Shown: one piece after another, positions 38,055 to 45,719 of the stretch | How the letters are laid out: the number at the start of each line of letters is the position of its first letter | Position numbering within the stretch: the stretch's first letter is position 1 | Assembly (NCBI RefSeq): GCF_900099645.1 | Contig: NZ_FMTL01000001.1 | Span: 1,116,001-1,180,000 of the forward strand | Direction of reading: 5' to 3' | Origin: Pseudomonas peli | Lineage (GTDB): Bacteria > Pseudomonadota > Gammaproteobacteria > Pseudomonadales > Pseudomonadaceae | Length of the DNA: 64,000 nucleotides | Program-made: the position numbers and the translations under genes | Notes under the pieces: model-generated | Database searches by the model: none | Seen by the model: only the letters and a program-made list of their open reading frames with translations | Told to the model about the DNA's origin: nothing

Positions 38055-39047
38055 CTAACCCAACTCTGCCGGTAAGCGCGGCCCAAAGCCTGTGCCAGTC
38101 AGCAGCCCATAGGCCATCCACAGCATCACCCCGGCATACAGCGCACGCGGCAACCAGGTCGCCAGCTGTTCGGTCAGGCTATCGAGTTTCTGTGTTTCCA
38201 CCCCGGCGTAGTTGAGTAGGCTGGCTGGCAAGGTGCCACTGGCCTCCCCCGTACGAATCAGGCCAAGAGCCAAGCCATGGCCGGGGAAGTCCAGACTGGC
38301 CAACGCCTGCGTCAGGCTCTGACCACGCTGAACAGCCAGCTGCACACCACTGAACCGCTTGCGCAGTGGCGCATGGCGGATCACCGCGCAGGCCTTGGGC
38401 AGGGCGTCGAGCATGGGCATGCCAGCCTCCAGCATCAGCCCCAGGCTCTCGAAAAAGTCCCGCAGATTACGCCGCAGCAACGCCGTGCCAAAGACCGGCA
38501 CGCCCACCAGCAGGGCATCGAGCGGCGAAGCCGCGGCCGCCGGCGCGCGCTCACGCCGACGATAAAGCCCACGCCCCAGCGCATAGAGCGTACCCAGCGC
38601 CAGCACCGGCCAGAGTACGCCCCACAGATACCCGGCAATACTCAGCTGGCCACCGACCAATGCAGGCAGCGGCTGGATAAACAACGCCAACACCAGCACC
38701 GCGGCGGGCAACAGCAAGCGTGATTTTACAGCCGCGCCCTGCTGCGCAAGGTGGCTGTAGCGCTCGGCCAGTCGCTGATAAACCGCAGCCAGACAACCGC
38801 TGGCCTGGGCGGCGCGCAGTAGGGTGCTGTCCAGCGGGGTGAACACGTCACTGCGCAGTCCGGCACTGGCCATATCGCTGCCGCTGGCTATCTGTGCCTG
38901 CAGGCTGGATAACGCGGCCTTGCTGCCCACCGGTAGCGATACGCTGAGCAATGCCTGCGTCACAGGCACCCCAGCTTTTTCCATAGCGGCCAAGTGGGCA
39001 AATAACTGCGCACGGGCCGAAAAATCCAGCGATACAGGACGGGGCAT
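38055..39047 (-). CDS. Orphan type II secretion F-family (PilC/GspF-like) membrane protein
   Basis: This 330-residue protein resembles the inner-membrane platform protein of type IV pili and type II secretion. Two T2SSF-type domains are visible. The first covers about residues 8-125 (LFAHLAAMEKAGVPVTQALL), the second about 190-310 (FFESLGLMLEAGMPMLDALP, LIRTGEASGTLPASLLNYA). Membrane segments lie near 110-130, 140-165 and 305-325. It is shorter than the roughly 400 residues of PilC. No ATPase, pilin or secretin gene is nearby, so its partner is unknown. The ATG at 39047 is chosen; longer frames read into unlikely residues. No strong ribosome site was seen. Confidence 0.75.
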   Translation of the reverse strand: MPRPVSLDFSARAQLFAHLAAMEKAGVPVTQALLSVSLPVGSKAALSSLQAQIASGSDMASAGLRSDVFTPLDSTLLRAAQASGCLAAVYQRLAERYSHLAQQGAAVKSRLLLPAAVLVLALFIQPLPALVGGQLSIAGYLWGVLWPVLALGTLYALGRGLYRRRERAPAAAASPLDALLVGVPVFGTALLRRNLRDFFESLGLMLEAGMPMLDALPKACAVIRHAPLRKRFSGVQLAVQRGQSLTQALASLDFPGHGLALGLIRTGEASGTLPASLLNYAGVETQKLDSLTEQLATWLPRALYAGVMLWMAYGLLTGTGFGPRLPAELG

Positions 39048-39090
39048 TAACAATGCTCGATACGTAAGTGGGCGATCTGCAGAGGGTGGA

Positions 39091-39846
39091 CTACTCAGTC
39101 GCAGTGGGCGGTTGGGCGTGTGGCATCCAACGGCGAAAAATCTCAGTGAAACTACCATCCTGATGCATACCATCCAGTGCACGACGCCAGCGCTGCACAA
39201 CCGCGGCATCCGTTTGCGGGGAAAAGGCGATGTAGTAGGCCGAGCGCATAAACGGCAGGTGCGCTTGCACTTGGTCGGCGCGCAACCCACCGCGCGCCAG
39301 CTCAGCGTCCAGCGTCAGGTCTTCGGTGGCAATCAATTGCACACGGCCATGTTTGAGCATGGTCACCATGCTCTTCGAACTGGTCACCCCATAGAGGTTC
39401 GTGAAACCTTGCGCCGCCAACGTCTCATAGGTGTACCACTGCTTCGGCACCGCCAGAGGGCCACTGTCGGCCGCCTGCTGCAGGTTATCGAACTGCAGAT
39501 TGCGTGATTTCAACGAGTAGAAACTGGTGGTGCCGATCAACAAGGGCCCCACCCATTGAAACTTGGCCTCCCGCTCAGGGGTGCGCACGGTGGAGAAAAT
39601 CGCTGTATCGGCCTGCTGCTGGGCCAGGTGGTAGGCACGCGTCCAAGGCAGCAACTGGATGCGCGCCTCATCGCCCGTGCGCCTGATGAGCTCACGCACC
39701 ACTTCCACCGCCAAGCCATGCAGCTCGCCATTCTGACTGAAGCTGGTGGGTGGTGCTTCCTCGGTCAGCAGCTGCAACTCAGCACGAAGCGAACCGGACA
39801 AGCAGCACATCAGCCAGATACTGAGCAGGCAACATCGTTTCAGCAA
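39091..39846 (-). CDS. Periplasmic solute-binding protein (Bac_3-like), paralogue 1
   Basis: This 251-residue protein has a Cys-rich signal peptide and one solute-binding fold of the amino-acid/polar-ligand type (LQLLTEEAPPTSF, LPWTRAYHLAQQQADTAIFS, KFQWVGPLLIGTTSFY, PKQWYTYETLAAQG, DGSFTEIFRRWM). No permease or ATPase is nearby. I choose a TTG at 39846, since GGAGAT lies six bases upstream; a GTG at 39864 is the alternative. It is a clear paralogue of the next gene, with the same motif order throughout. The ligand is unknown. Confidence 0.8.
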   Translation of the reverse strand: MLKRCCLLSIWLMCCLSGSLRAELQLLTEEAPPTSFSQNGELHGLAVEVVRELIRRTGDEARIQLLPWTRAYHLAQQQADTAIFSTVRTPEREAKFQWVGPLLIGTTSFYSLKSRNLQFDNLQQAADSGPLAVPKQWYTYETLAAQGFTNLYGVTSSKSMVTMLKHGRVQLIATEDLTLDAELARGGLRADQVQAHLPFMRSAYYIAFSPQTDAAVVQRWRRALDGMHQDGSFTEIFRRWMPHAQPPTATE

Positions 39847-39898
39847 GATGGAATCTCCGGGCACTGCAATCAGACTAGCTCAGTGCCAACGAATTGCG

Positions 39899-40666
39899 TC
39901 AAGGCGCCGGGGCCAGTACCGGCATGCTGTTAGGGTCAGAAAACCAACGCCGATGGATGCGCAGCAGGCCGCCATCACGGGTCAATTGATCCAGCGCCTG
40001 CTGCCACCGCTGCACCAATGCCGGGTCGGTATTTTTGGAAAAAGCGATGTAGGAGTTAGTACCCATCAGGGTGAATTGCAGCTCCACATCCCGGGCGCTC
40101 ATGCCCTGCTCCGCCAGCATGTCATCGAGCGCCAGACTGCTGGCCACCAGCAATTCGATACGGCCATGCTTGAACATCTTGGTCATATGCTGCGGCGTCG
40201 GCACCGCATAGAGGTTTTTTAACCCCTTATCACTGAGGTACTCGTAGGAGTACCACTGCTTGGGAACCGCAACGGTACTGAAGCGCTCGACATCTTTGAG
40301 CGAGCGCACATTCAGCCCGGCACCACGCCGGGCATAAAAGCTGGTATGCCCAAGGGCTATCGGACCAACCCACTGGAATAGGGACTCTCGTCGCGCGGTG
40401 CGGACGATTGAGAACAGACCGGTATTGGCCTCACGCTGCACCTGATGGTAACCCCGGGTCCAGGGCACCACTTGGATGCTTGCCGAGGCGCCAGTGCGCT
40501 GGATCAGTTGCTCGACGACTTCAACCGCCATGCCGGTGAGCTTGCCATCGTCGAAATAACTCAGCGGGCGGTATTCCTCGGTATACAGCTGCAACTTCGC
40601 CGCCAGCGCCAGGCTGGAGTAACCGATGAGCAGCAACAGAGCACCAAGCAGGGACATAAGCCGCAT
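39899..40666 (-). CDS. Periplasmic solute-binding protein (Bac_3-like), paralogue 2
   Basis: This 255-residue protein has a clean signal peptide (1-22, ending ALA) and the same fold as its neighbour: LQLYTEEYRPLSYF, VPWTRGYHQVQREANTGLFS, LFQWVGPIALGHTSFY and PKQWYSYEYLSDKG. The ATG at 40666 follows GAGGTG at good spacing; a longer frame from 40705 adds residues before the signal peptide. It lies 52 bases upstream of paralogue 1 on the same strand. No transporter genes accompany it, so it may sense rather than import. Confidence 0.82.
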   Translation of the reverse strand: MRLMSLLGALLLLIGYSSLALAAKLQLYTEEYRPLSYFDDGKLTGMAVEVVEQLIQRTGASASIQVVPWTRGYHQVQREANTGLFSIVRTARRESLFQWVGPIALGHTSFYARRGAGLNVRSLKDVERFSTVAVPKQWYSYEYLSDKGLKNLYAVPTPQHMTKMFKHGRIELLVASSLALDDMLAEQGMSARDVELQFTLMGTNSYIAFSKNTDPALVQRWQQALDQLTRDGGLLRIHRRWFSDPNSMPVLAPAP

Positions 40667-40754
40667 GGCAACACCTCGGACAAACGAGGACAAGACCCGG
40701 TTCATGATATGCAGGCCACGACATCACAGCCAGTTCGCGGCCTCACAAAACCGC

Positions 40755-41690
40755 TTAGGGCTGGCCGGAGAGCGTGTTCTGCAACTGCGTTTGCTCCCAC
40801 TGCGCCAAGCTGCCCTGGTCAATTCGCTCAGCGTCCAGGGCGACCACCACACGCTCCGCCGGCAACTCGCCACGCGCAGCACGTGCGGCTAAATGCACCG
40901 CACGGAAGCCCAGCAGATGCGCCTGCTGGATATACAGGCTGTGAATTTCTCCCGACCGCAACGCCTCGATTAATAACGGGTCGCCATCGAAGCCCACATG
41001 CAGCAGCTGCCCGGTTTTACCCAAACGCCGCAACGCAGCCAATACCGCACGGGAGCTCGTGCTGTTCGGCGTAAACAGCCCATCCAGCTGATCGACCTGC
41101 CCTTGCAGCGCCTGCACGGCCAACTGCCTGTCTTCGCCTACATAGACATCCAGCAGCACCTGCAAGCCCCCAGCCTCTGCGGCGTGGCGAAAGCCACGCT
41201 CGGTGGTCGACGTCACGTCGGGGCGCAAACGCAATAACGCGACGCTGCCCCGACCACCCAGAGCGCGCACTAGGTATTGCCCAGCCTGCTCACCGGCGCG
41301 GTAGTTATCGGTCGCGACGAGGCCGCGCGCCACGCTACCCGGCATGTCGCGGTCAAAAAAAATAGTGGTTATTCCGCTGGCTGACAGCTGATTAACCCGC
41401 CGCGTGATCTCCTCACCGCTGGGTGCGATGACCAGCGTTCGGCAACCGCGCGCCAGTACCCAGTCAATCATTTCCAACTGGGTCTCCACGCTGCCTTCAT
41501 GGGTGGGCCCACGAACAAGCACTTCCAGCCGATTCTCGGCCCCGGCCTGGCGCGCCCCCGCTTCCACCTGGCTCCAGTAGGGCGTGAAGCTGGCGGTCAC
41601 CACTCCCACGCATGCCATCGCCGAGGACGCCCACCCACTCAACAGCAAACATAACGCCACCAGCGGTTTCCACAAGCCTCGGCAATGCAT
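40755..41690 (-). CDS. Periplasmic sugar-type solute-binding protein (Peripla_BP_4-like)
   Basis: This 311-residue protein has a signal peptide (about 1-25) and a LacI/ribose-binding type fold of two lobes. Segments include VVTASFTPYWSQVEAGARQA, VIAPSGEEITRRVNQL, TIFFDRDMPGSVARGLVATD and LFTPNSTSSRAVLAALRRL. It differs in family from the two Bac_3-like neighbours but shares their orientation. The ATG at 41690 has GGGAG upstream. No permease, ATPase or sensor kinase is adjacent. Ligand and partner are unknown. Confidence 0.82.
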   Translation of the reverse strand: MHCRGLWKPLVALCLLLSGWASSAMACVGVVTASFTPYWSQVEAGARQAGAENRLEVLVRGPTHEGSVETQLEMIDWVLARGCRTLVIAPSGEEITRRVNQLSASGITTIFFDRDMPGSVARGLVATDNYRAGEQAGQYLVRALGGRGSVALLRLRPDVTSTTERGFRHAAEAGGLQVLLDVYVGEDRQLAVQALQGQVDQLDGLFTPNSTSSRAVLAALRRLGKTGQLLHVGFDGDPLLIEALRSGEIHSLYIQQAHLLGFRAVHLAARAARGELPAERVVVALDAERIDQGSLAQWEQTQLQNTLSGQP

Positions 41691-41932
41691 GGCGATCACT
41701 CCCAAAAACGAGACCAACAAGCACCCGTGTGCCACTGCCGGACTGATCTAGAGCCAGTACTAGCAGACTAGCATCAAGCAGTTAGCCTCGCCGGGCGCAG
41801 AGCAGTGACGGCCCGTCAAAAACTGAACGGCAGCCCCGGCCTCACACTTTTTCACACTCCAGGCGACGGCTGGGCTGGTAGCCGCCGCTCAAGCAGGCGA
41901 TGATCGCGCCTCTCTCCTACACCTTGAATGAC

Positions 41933-42661
41933 ATGACCGATACCACGCACAGCACTCAGGCCACGCACAAACCCCGCCCGCTGATCGATCTGCTGGTCAG
42001 CATCCTGATTCCTTCCCTGATCCTGATGAAGCTGAGCGGCGAGAGCCGACTGGGCGCTGATGGCGCGCTGATGCTGGCGCTGGCCTTCCCGCTGGGCTGG
42101 GGCAGCTTCGAGCTGATCAAGTACCGCAAATTCAACTTTATCGCCCTACTCGGGCTGGTCAGCGTGCTGCTGACTGGCGGCATCGGCCTGCTCAAGCTGG
42201 ACAACCAGTGGCTGGCGATCAAGGAAGCGGCGATCCCCGGCATCATCGGTATTGCCGTGCTGGTCTCGACGCGCACCCGCTTCCCGTTGATTCGTACCAT
42301 GCTGTTCAACAAGACCGTGCTCAACGTCGACAAGATCCATGAGCGCCTGGAGCAGGCCGGCAATACCGCGCTGTTCGAAACGCGCCTGCTCAGAGCGACC
42401 TACTGGCTGAGCGGCACCTTCTTCTTTTCCTCGGCCATGAACTACGTGCTGGCCAAGTGGATCGTCATCAGCCCGGCCGGCAGCGAAGCCTTCAACGCCG
42501 AACTGGGGCGGATGAATCTGCTCAGCTACCCGATGATCGCGATCCCCTCGATGATCATGCTGATGGCCATTTTCTATTATCTGTGGCGCACCATTCACGG
42601 GCTGACCGGCCTCAAGCTGGAAGACGTGATGGCCAATGCCGAGCAGGAAAAACAGCCTTAA
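41933..42661 (+). CDS. VC0807-like multi-spanning membrane protein
   Basis: This 242-residue protein has about six membrane helices, opening with IDLLVSILIPSLILMKLSG after a polar N-terminus. It resembles the VC0807 family, sometimes annotated as an MFS-like or septation-related protein. The function is not known. Start codons at 41900 and 41933 are both possible; neither has a strong ribosome site, and I prefer 41933 for a family-like N-terminus. It is transcribed divergently from the solute-binding cluster and lies 24 bases before the yqaA-like gene. Confidence 0.7.
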   Translation: MTDTTHSTQATHKPRPLIDLLVSILIPSLILMKLSGESRLGADGALMLALAFPLGWGSFELIKYRKFNFIALLGLVSVLLTGGIGLLKLDNQWLAIKEAAIPGIIGIAVLVSTRTRFPLIRTMLFNKTVLNVDKIHERLEQAGNTALFETRLLRATYWLSGTFFFSSAMNYVLAKWIVISPAGSEAFNAELGRMNLLSYPMIAIPSMIMLMAIFYYLWRTIHGLTGLKLEDVMANAEQEKQP

Positions 42662-42685
42662 GCCAGGCAATCCGGCGCACCCGGG

Positions 42686-43123
42686 ATGCTGACGTTCTCT
42701 GCCTACCTGGGCCTGTTTATTTCGGCCCTGGGCGCCGCCACGCTGCTGCCACTGCAATCGGAAAGCGTACTGGTAGCGTTGTTGCTCAGCGGCACCTATT
42801 CACCCTGGGTACTGCTGGCGGTAGCGAGCGTCGGGAACATTCTCGGTGCGCTGCTCAACTGGCTGCTGGGCCGTTACCTTGAGCACTTTCGTCATAAGCC
42901 CTGGTTCCCGGTTAGTGAGGCGCGCTTGCAGCAAGCACAGCGCGGCTATGCCCGTTATGGCCGCTGGTCACTGCTGCTGAGCTGGGTGCCGATCATCGGT
43001 GACCCGCTGACCCTGGTGGCAGGGGTGATGCGCGAACGTCTGTGGGTTTTCCTGCTGATCGTCGGTCTGGCAAAAACCGCCCGCTATGCTGTATTGGCAA
43101 CCCTGACCCTCGGCTGGAGCTGA
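42686..43123 (+). CDS. YqaA family DedA/VTT-like membrane protein
   Basis: This 145-residue inner-membrane protein has four predicted helices and matches the YqaA family, a small branch of the DedA/VTT superfamily. Typical segments are LPLQSESVLVALLLSG, VGNILGALLNWLLGRYLEHF and LLSWVPIIGDPLTLVAGVMR. DedA relatives move lipids across membranes or affect membrane potential, but YqaA itself is not characterised. It directly follows the VC0807-like gene and probably shares its transcript. Confidence 0.85.
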   Translation: MLTFSAYLGLFISALGAATLLPLQSESVLVALLLSGTYSPWVLLAVASVGNILGALLNWLLGRYLEHFRHKPWFPVSEARLQQAQRGYARYGRWSLLLSWVPIIGDPLTLVAGVMRERLWVFLLIVGLAKTARYAVLATLTLGWS

Positions 43124-43205
43124 TTGCGCCTACACGACACACGCCGTAACGCCAACGGCAATTCTGAGGTTGAGCATCGGCCATGCCTCCGTGATACTGC
43201 GCAGC

Positions 43206-43227
43206 CTTCGCACGGGCGTGTGCGAAG
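43206..43227. repeat. Short hairpin upstream of the flippase-like gene
   Basis: CTTCGCAC (43206-43213) pairs with GTGCGAAG (43220-43227) around a six-base loop. A near-direct repeat, AAGGAGTGATCTG (43242-43254) and AAGGAGCGATCTG (43278-43290), flanks the start of the next gene. Confidence 0.55.
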
Positions 43228-43272
43228 ACCGTAACCGTGCGAAGGAGTGATCTGAGTGGAGCGGCATCCGTA

Positions 43273-44226
43273 ATGAAAAGGAGCGATCTGGCCTGGACCC
43301 TAGTGGGGCTAAGCGCCGTGCTGCTGTCGTGCTACTTGCTCTATCACCAAGTGCGCACCATTTCCCTCGATGAAATTGCCGATAGCCTGCGCGCCATTCC
43401 GCGCCTGGATTGGCTGCTGGCCGCCGTGGCCACTCTAGGCGCTTACAGCGCCCTGGCCTGGTACGATCGCATCGCCCTGGCTCACCTGGGTAAAAAGATT
43501 TCCTGGCGCTTTATCAGCCTGTGCTCCTTCACCACCTATGCGCTGGCCCACAACATCGGCGCCTCAGTGTTCTCCGGCGCCCTGGTGCGTTATCGCGCTT
43601 ACCGCAGCAAAGGCATGACGCCGCAGGAAATCGGCATCCTGATCGTCTTCTGCTCCTTCACCTTCGTCCTCGGCACCATCCTCGCCAGCGGCTGCGTGCT
43701 GGTGCTAGAGCCGGATCTGATCCACCGCGTGGCCAAGGTCACACCGCTGGTCTCCGAGATTATTGGCGTGCTCCTGCTGCTGTTGGTTGCGCTCTATGTG
43801 CTCGGTTCCTGGCGGCACTTCAAGCCCTGGCACTGGGGCAAGCTGCATCTCGAATACCCGCGCCTGGGGATTGTCGGCCGCCAGCTGCTGGCCGGACCGC
43901 TGGAGCTAGCCTGTGCGGCAGCGATCATCTACTTCGCCCTGCCGGCTGAGCACAACCCTGGCTACTTGGTGGTATTCGGCGTGTTCCTCGCCTCGTTCTC
44001 CCTGGCACTGTTGTCTCACGCACCTGGCGGCCTGGGCGTACTGGAAGTGACCTTCCTCGCGGCAATGCCCGAGCTGCCCGCCGCTGACGTGCTTGCGGCA
44101 CTGATTGTGTTCCGCTGCTTCTACCTGCTGCTGCCGTTCGCCCTGTCGTTGCTGGTGGTGCTGGGCTTTGAGTGGTCGCAGTGGCAGAGCCGCCGCAACA
44201 CCCCTGACAACCCGCCCCTGCCCTGA
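43273..44226 (+). CDS. Lysylphosphatidylglycerol synthase TM-like / UPF0104 (YbhN) membrane protein
   Basis: This 317-residue protein has about eight membrane helices and matches the UPF0104/YbhN family, related to the flippase domain of MprF. Typical segments are HNIGASVFSGALVRYRAYRS, SFTFVLGTILASG and LLSHAPGGLGVLEVTFL. It may move a lipid or polyprenyl-linked substrate across the inner membrane; the substrate is unknown. I prefer the ATG at 43273. A GTG at 43237 is in frame and would add 12 residues, whose MRRSDL repeats the MKRSDL that follows the ATG. Confidence 0.82.
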   Translation: MKRSDLAWTLVGLSAVLLSCYLLYHQVRTISLDEIADSLRAIPRLDWLLAAVATLGAYSALAWYDRIALAHLGKKISWRFISLCSFTTYALAHNIGASVFSGALVRYRAYRSKGMTPQEIGILIVFCSFTFVLGTILASGCVLVLEPDLIHRVAKVTPLVSEIIGVLLLLLVALYVLGSWRHFKPWHWGKLHLEYPRLGIVGRQLLAGPLELACAAAIIYFALPAEHNPGYLVVFGVFLASFSLALLSHAPGGLGVLEVTFLAAMPELPAADVLAALIVFRCFYLLLPFALSLLVVLGFEWSQWQSRRNTPDNPPLP

Positions 44227-44381
44227 GTCGCACACACCGGATAACCGGGGGCAGCATTGCGCCGCGCACTCGCATAGAATGCGCGGCCGTTTTTGCGGCA
44301 CGCCTTCACAACAGCCACTCGCCGGCTTCGTGACAGGATGCCCAGAAACTTCCCGGTACTTATTCAGGAACAGCGCGCCGC

Positions 44382-45647
44382 ATGACTCTCTCTACACCCG
44401 CCCGCGCCTGCGGAATCGACTTCGGCACCTCCAACTCCACCGTAGGCTGGCTACGCCCCGACGCCGAAACCCTGATCCCACTGGAAGACGGCAAGATCAC
44501 CCTGCCCTCGGTGGTGTTCTTCAACCTCGAAGAGCGCCGCCCGGTCTATGGCCGCCTGGCCCTGCAGGAATACCTGGAAGGCTACGAAGGCCGCCTGATG
44601 CGCTCGCTGAAAAGCCTCTTGGGCAGCAAGCTGCTGAAAAGCGAAACCACCGTGCTGGGCAGCGCCCTGCCGTTTAAAGACCTGCTCGGATTTTTTATCG
44701 GTGAGCTGAAAAACCGCGCCGAGGCCACTGCCGGCCGTCCCTTTGAAGAAGTAGTACTGGGCCGCCCGGTGTTCTTCGTCGACGATGACCCGGTGGCTGA
44801 CCTGGAAGCACAAAACACCCTGGTGGCCGTGGCGCACAAGCTCGGTTTCAAGGACGTGTCGTTCCAGTACGAGCCCATCGCCGCAGCCTTCGACTATGAG
44901 TCGGGCATCAGCCGTGAAGAGCTGGTACTGATCGTCGACATCGGCGGTGGCACCTCGGACTTCTCCCTGGTACGCCTGGCGCCCGAACGTCGCGCAGTGG
45001 CTGATCGCCACAACGACATCCTCGCCACCGGCGGCGTGCACATCGGCGGTACCGACTTCGACAAGCAGCTTTCTCTGGCTGGGGTGATGCCACTATTCGG
45101 CTACGGCAGCCGGATGAAGAGCGATGCGCCGATGCCTACCAGCACCCACCTCAACCTGGCCACCTGGCACACCATCAACGCGGTGTACTCGGCACAGTCG
45201 CAGCGCCAGCTGCAGAGCATGCGCTACGACATCGTCGACCCTACCGGTATCGACCGGCTGTTCCAGCTGATCGAGCGCCGTGACGGCCACTGGCTGGCCA
45301 TGCAGGTCGAGGAAAGCAAGATTGCCCTGACCGAGCAGGATGCGCGCCCCATCGACCTCAGCCGCCTGGAAGAGGGCCTGGTCGCCGAGCTGACCCGCAC
45401 GCTGTTTAAGGATGCCATCGAGCCACTGCTGGAGCGCGTGCGCGCCAGTGTCACCCAGCTGTTAAGCGATGCCGGCGTCAGTGTCGAGCAGGTCGATACG
45501 GTGTTCTTCACCGGTGGTTCCAGCGGCATCCCGGCTCTGCGCCAGAGCGTCGCAGCCATGCTGCCCAATGCGCAGCACGTGGAAGGCAATACCTTCGGCA
45601 GCATCGGCAGCGGCCTGGCCATCGAAGCGCAGAAGCGCTACGGCTGA
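44382..45647 (+). CDS. Hsp70 family protein (YegD-like)
   Basis: This 421-residue protein has only the actin-like ATPase half of Hsp70. It shows GIDFGTSNSTVGWL (phosphate 1), LIVDIGGGTSDFSLV (phosphate 2) and DTVFFTGGSSGIPALRQ (adenosine site), and the protein ends with no substrate-binding or lid domain. It resembles E. coli YegD. The client or role is unknown. It ends at a strong bidirectional terminator shared with ygiQ and occupies the PA4873 position. Confidence 0.88.
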   Translation: MTLSTPARACGIDFGTSNSTVGWLRPDAETLIPLEDGKITLPSVVFFNLEERRPVYGRLALQEYLEGYEGRLMRSLKSLLGSKLLKSETTVLGSALPFKDLLGFFIGELKNRAEATAGRPFEEVVLGRPVFFVDDDPVADLEAQNTLVAVAHKLGFKDVSFQYEPIAAAFDYESGISREELVLIVDIGGGTSDFSLVRLAPERRAVADRHNDILATGGVHIGGTDFDKQLSLAGVMPLFGYGSRMKSDAPMPTSTHLNLATWHTINAVYSAQSQRQLQSMRYDIVDPTGIDRLFQLIERRDGHWLAMQVEESKIALTEQDARPIDLSRLEEGLVAELTRTLFKDAIEPLLERVRASVTQLLSDAGVSVEQVDTVFFTGGSSGIPALRQSVAAMLPNAQHVEGNTFGSIGSGLAIEAQKRYG

Positions 45648-45673
45648 TCAAATGCCGCAAGGTGCCCGGCCAC

Positions 45674-45710
45674 AATAAAAAACGCCAGCTTGAAGCTGGC
45701 GTTTTTTATT
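45674..45710. terminator. Bidirectional terminator between hsp70-like gene and ygiQ
   Basis: An 18-bp perfect stem (45674-45691 with 45693-45710) has GC-rich inner arms and A-rich/T-rich ends, so it can stop transcription from both sides. It sits between the stops of convergent genes. Confidence 0.93.
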
Positions 45711-45719
45711 GCTGCAGAA

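Noticed and set aside
41725..41745. Sigma-54-like TGGCAC followed by TGCTT upstream of the sugar-type binding protein (minus strand)
   Set aside because: The -24 GG and -12 GC are one base too close, and sigma-54 spacing is strict.
36057..45660. Possible mobile island carrying the variable genes
   Set aside because: No integrase, transposase, attachment-site repeats or tRNA at the borders was seen, and codon use does not look different by eye.
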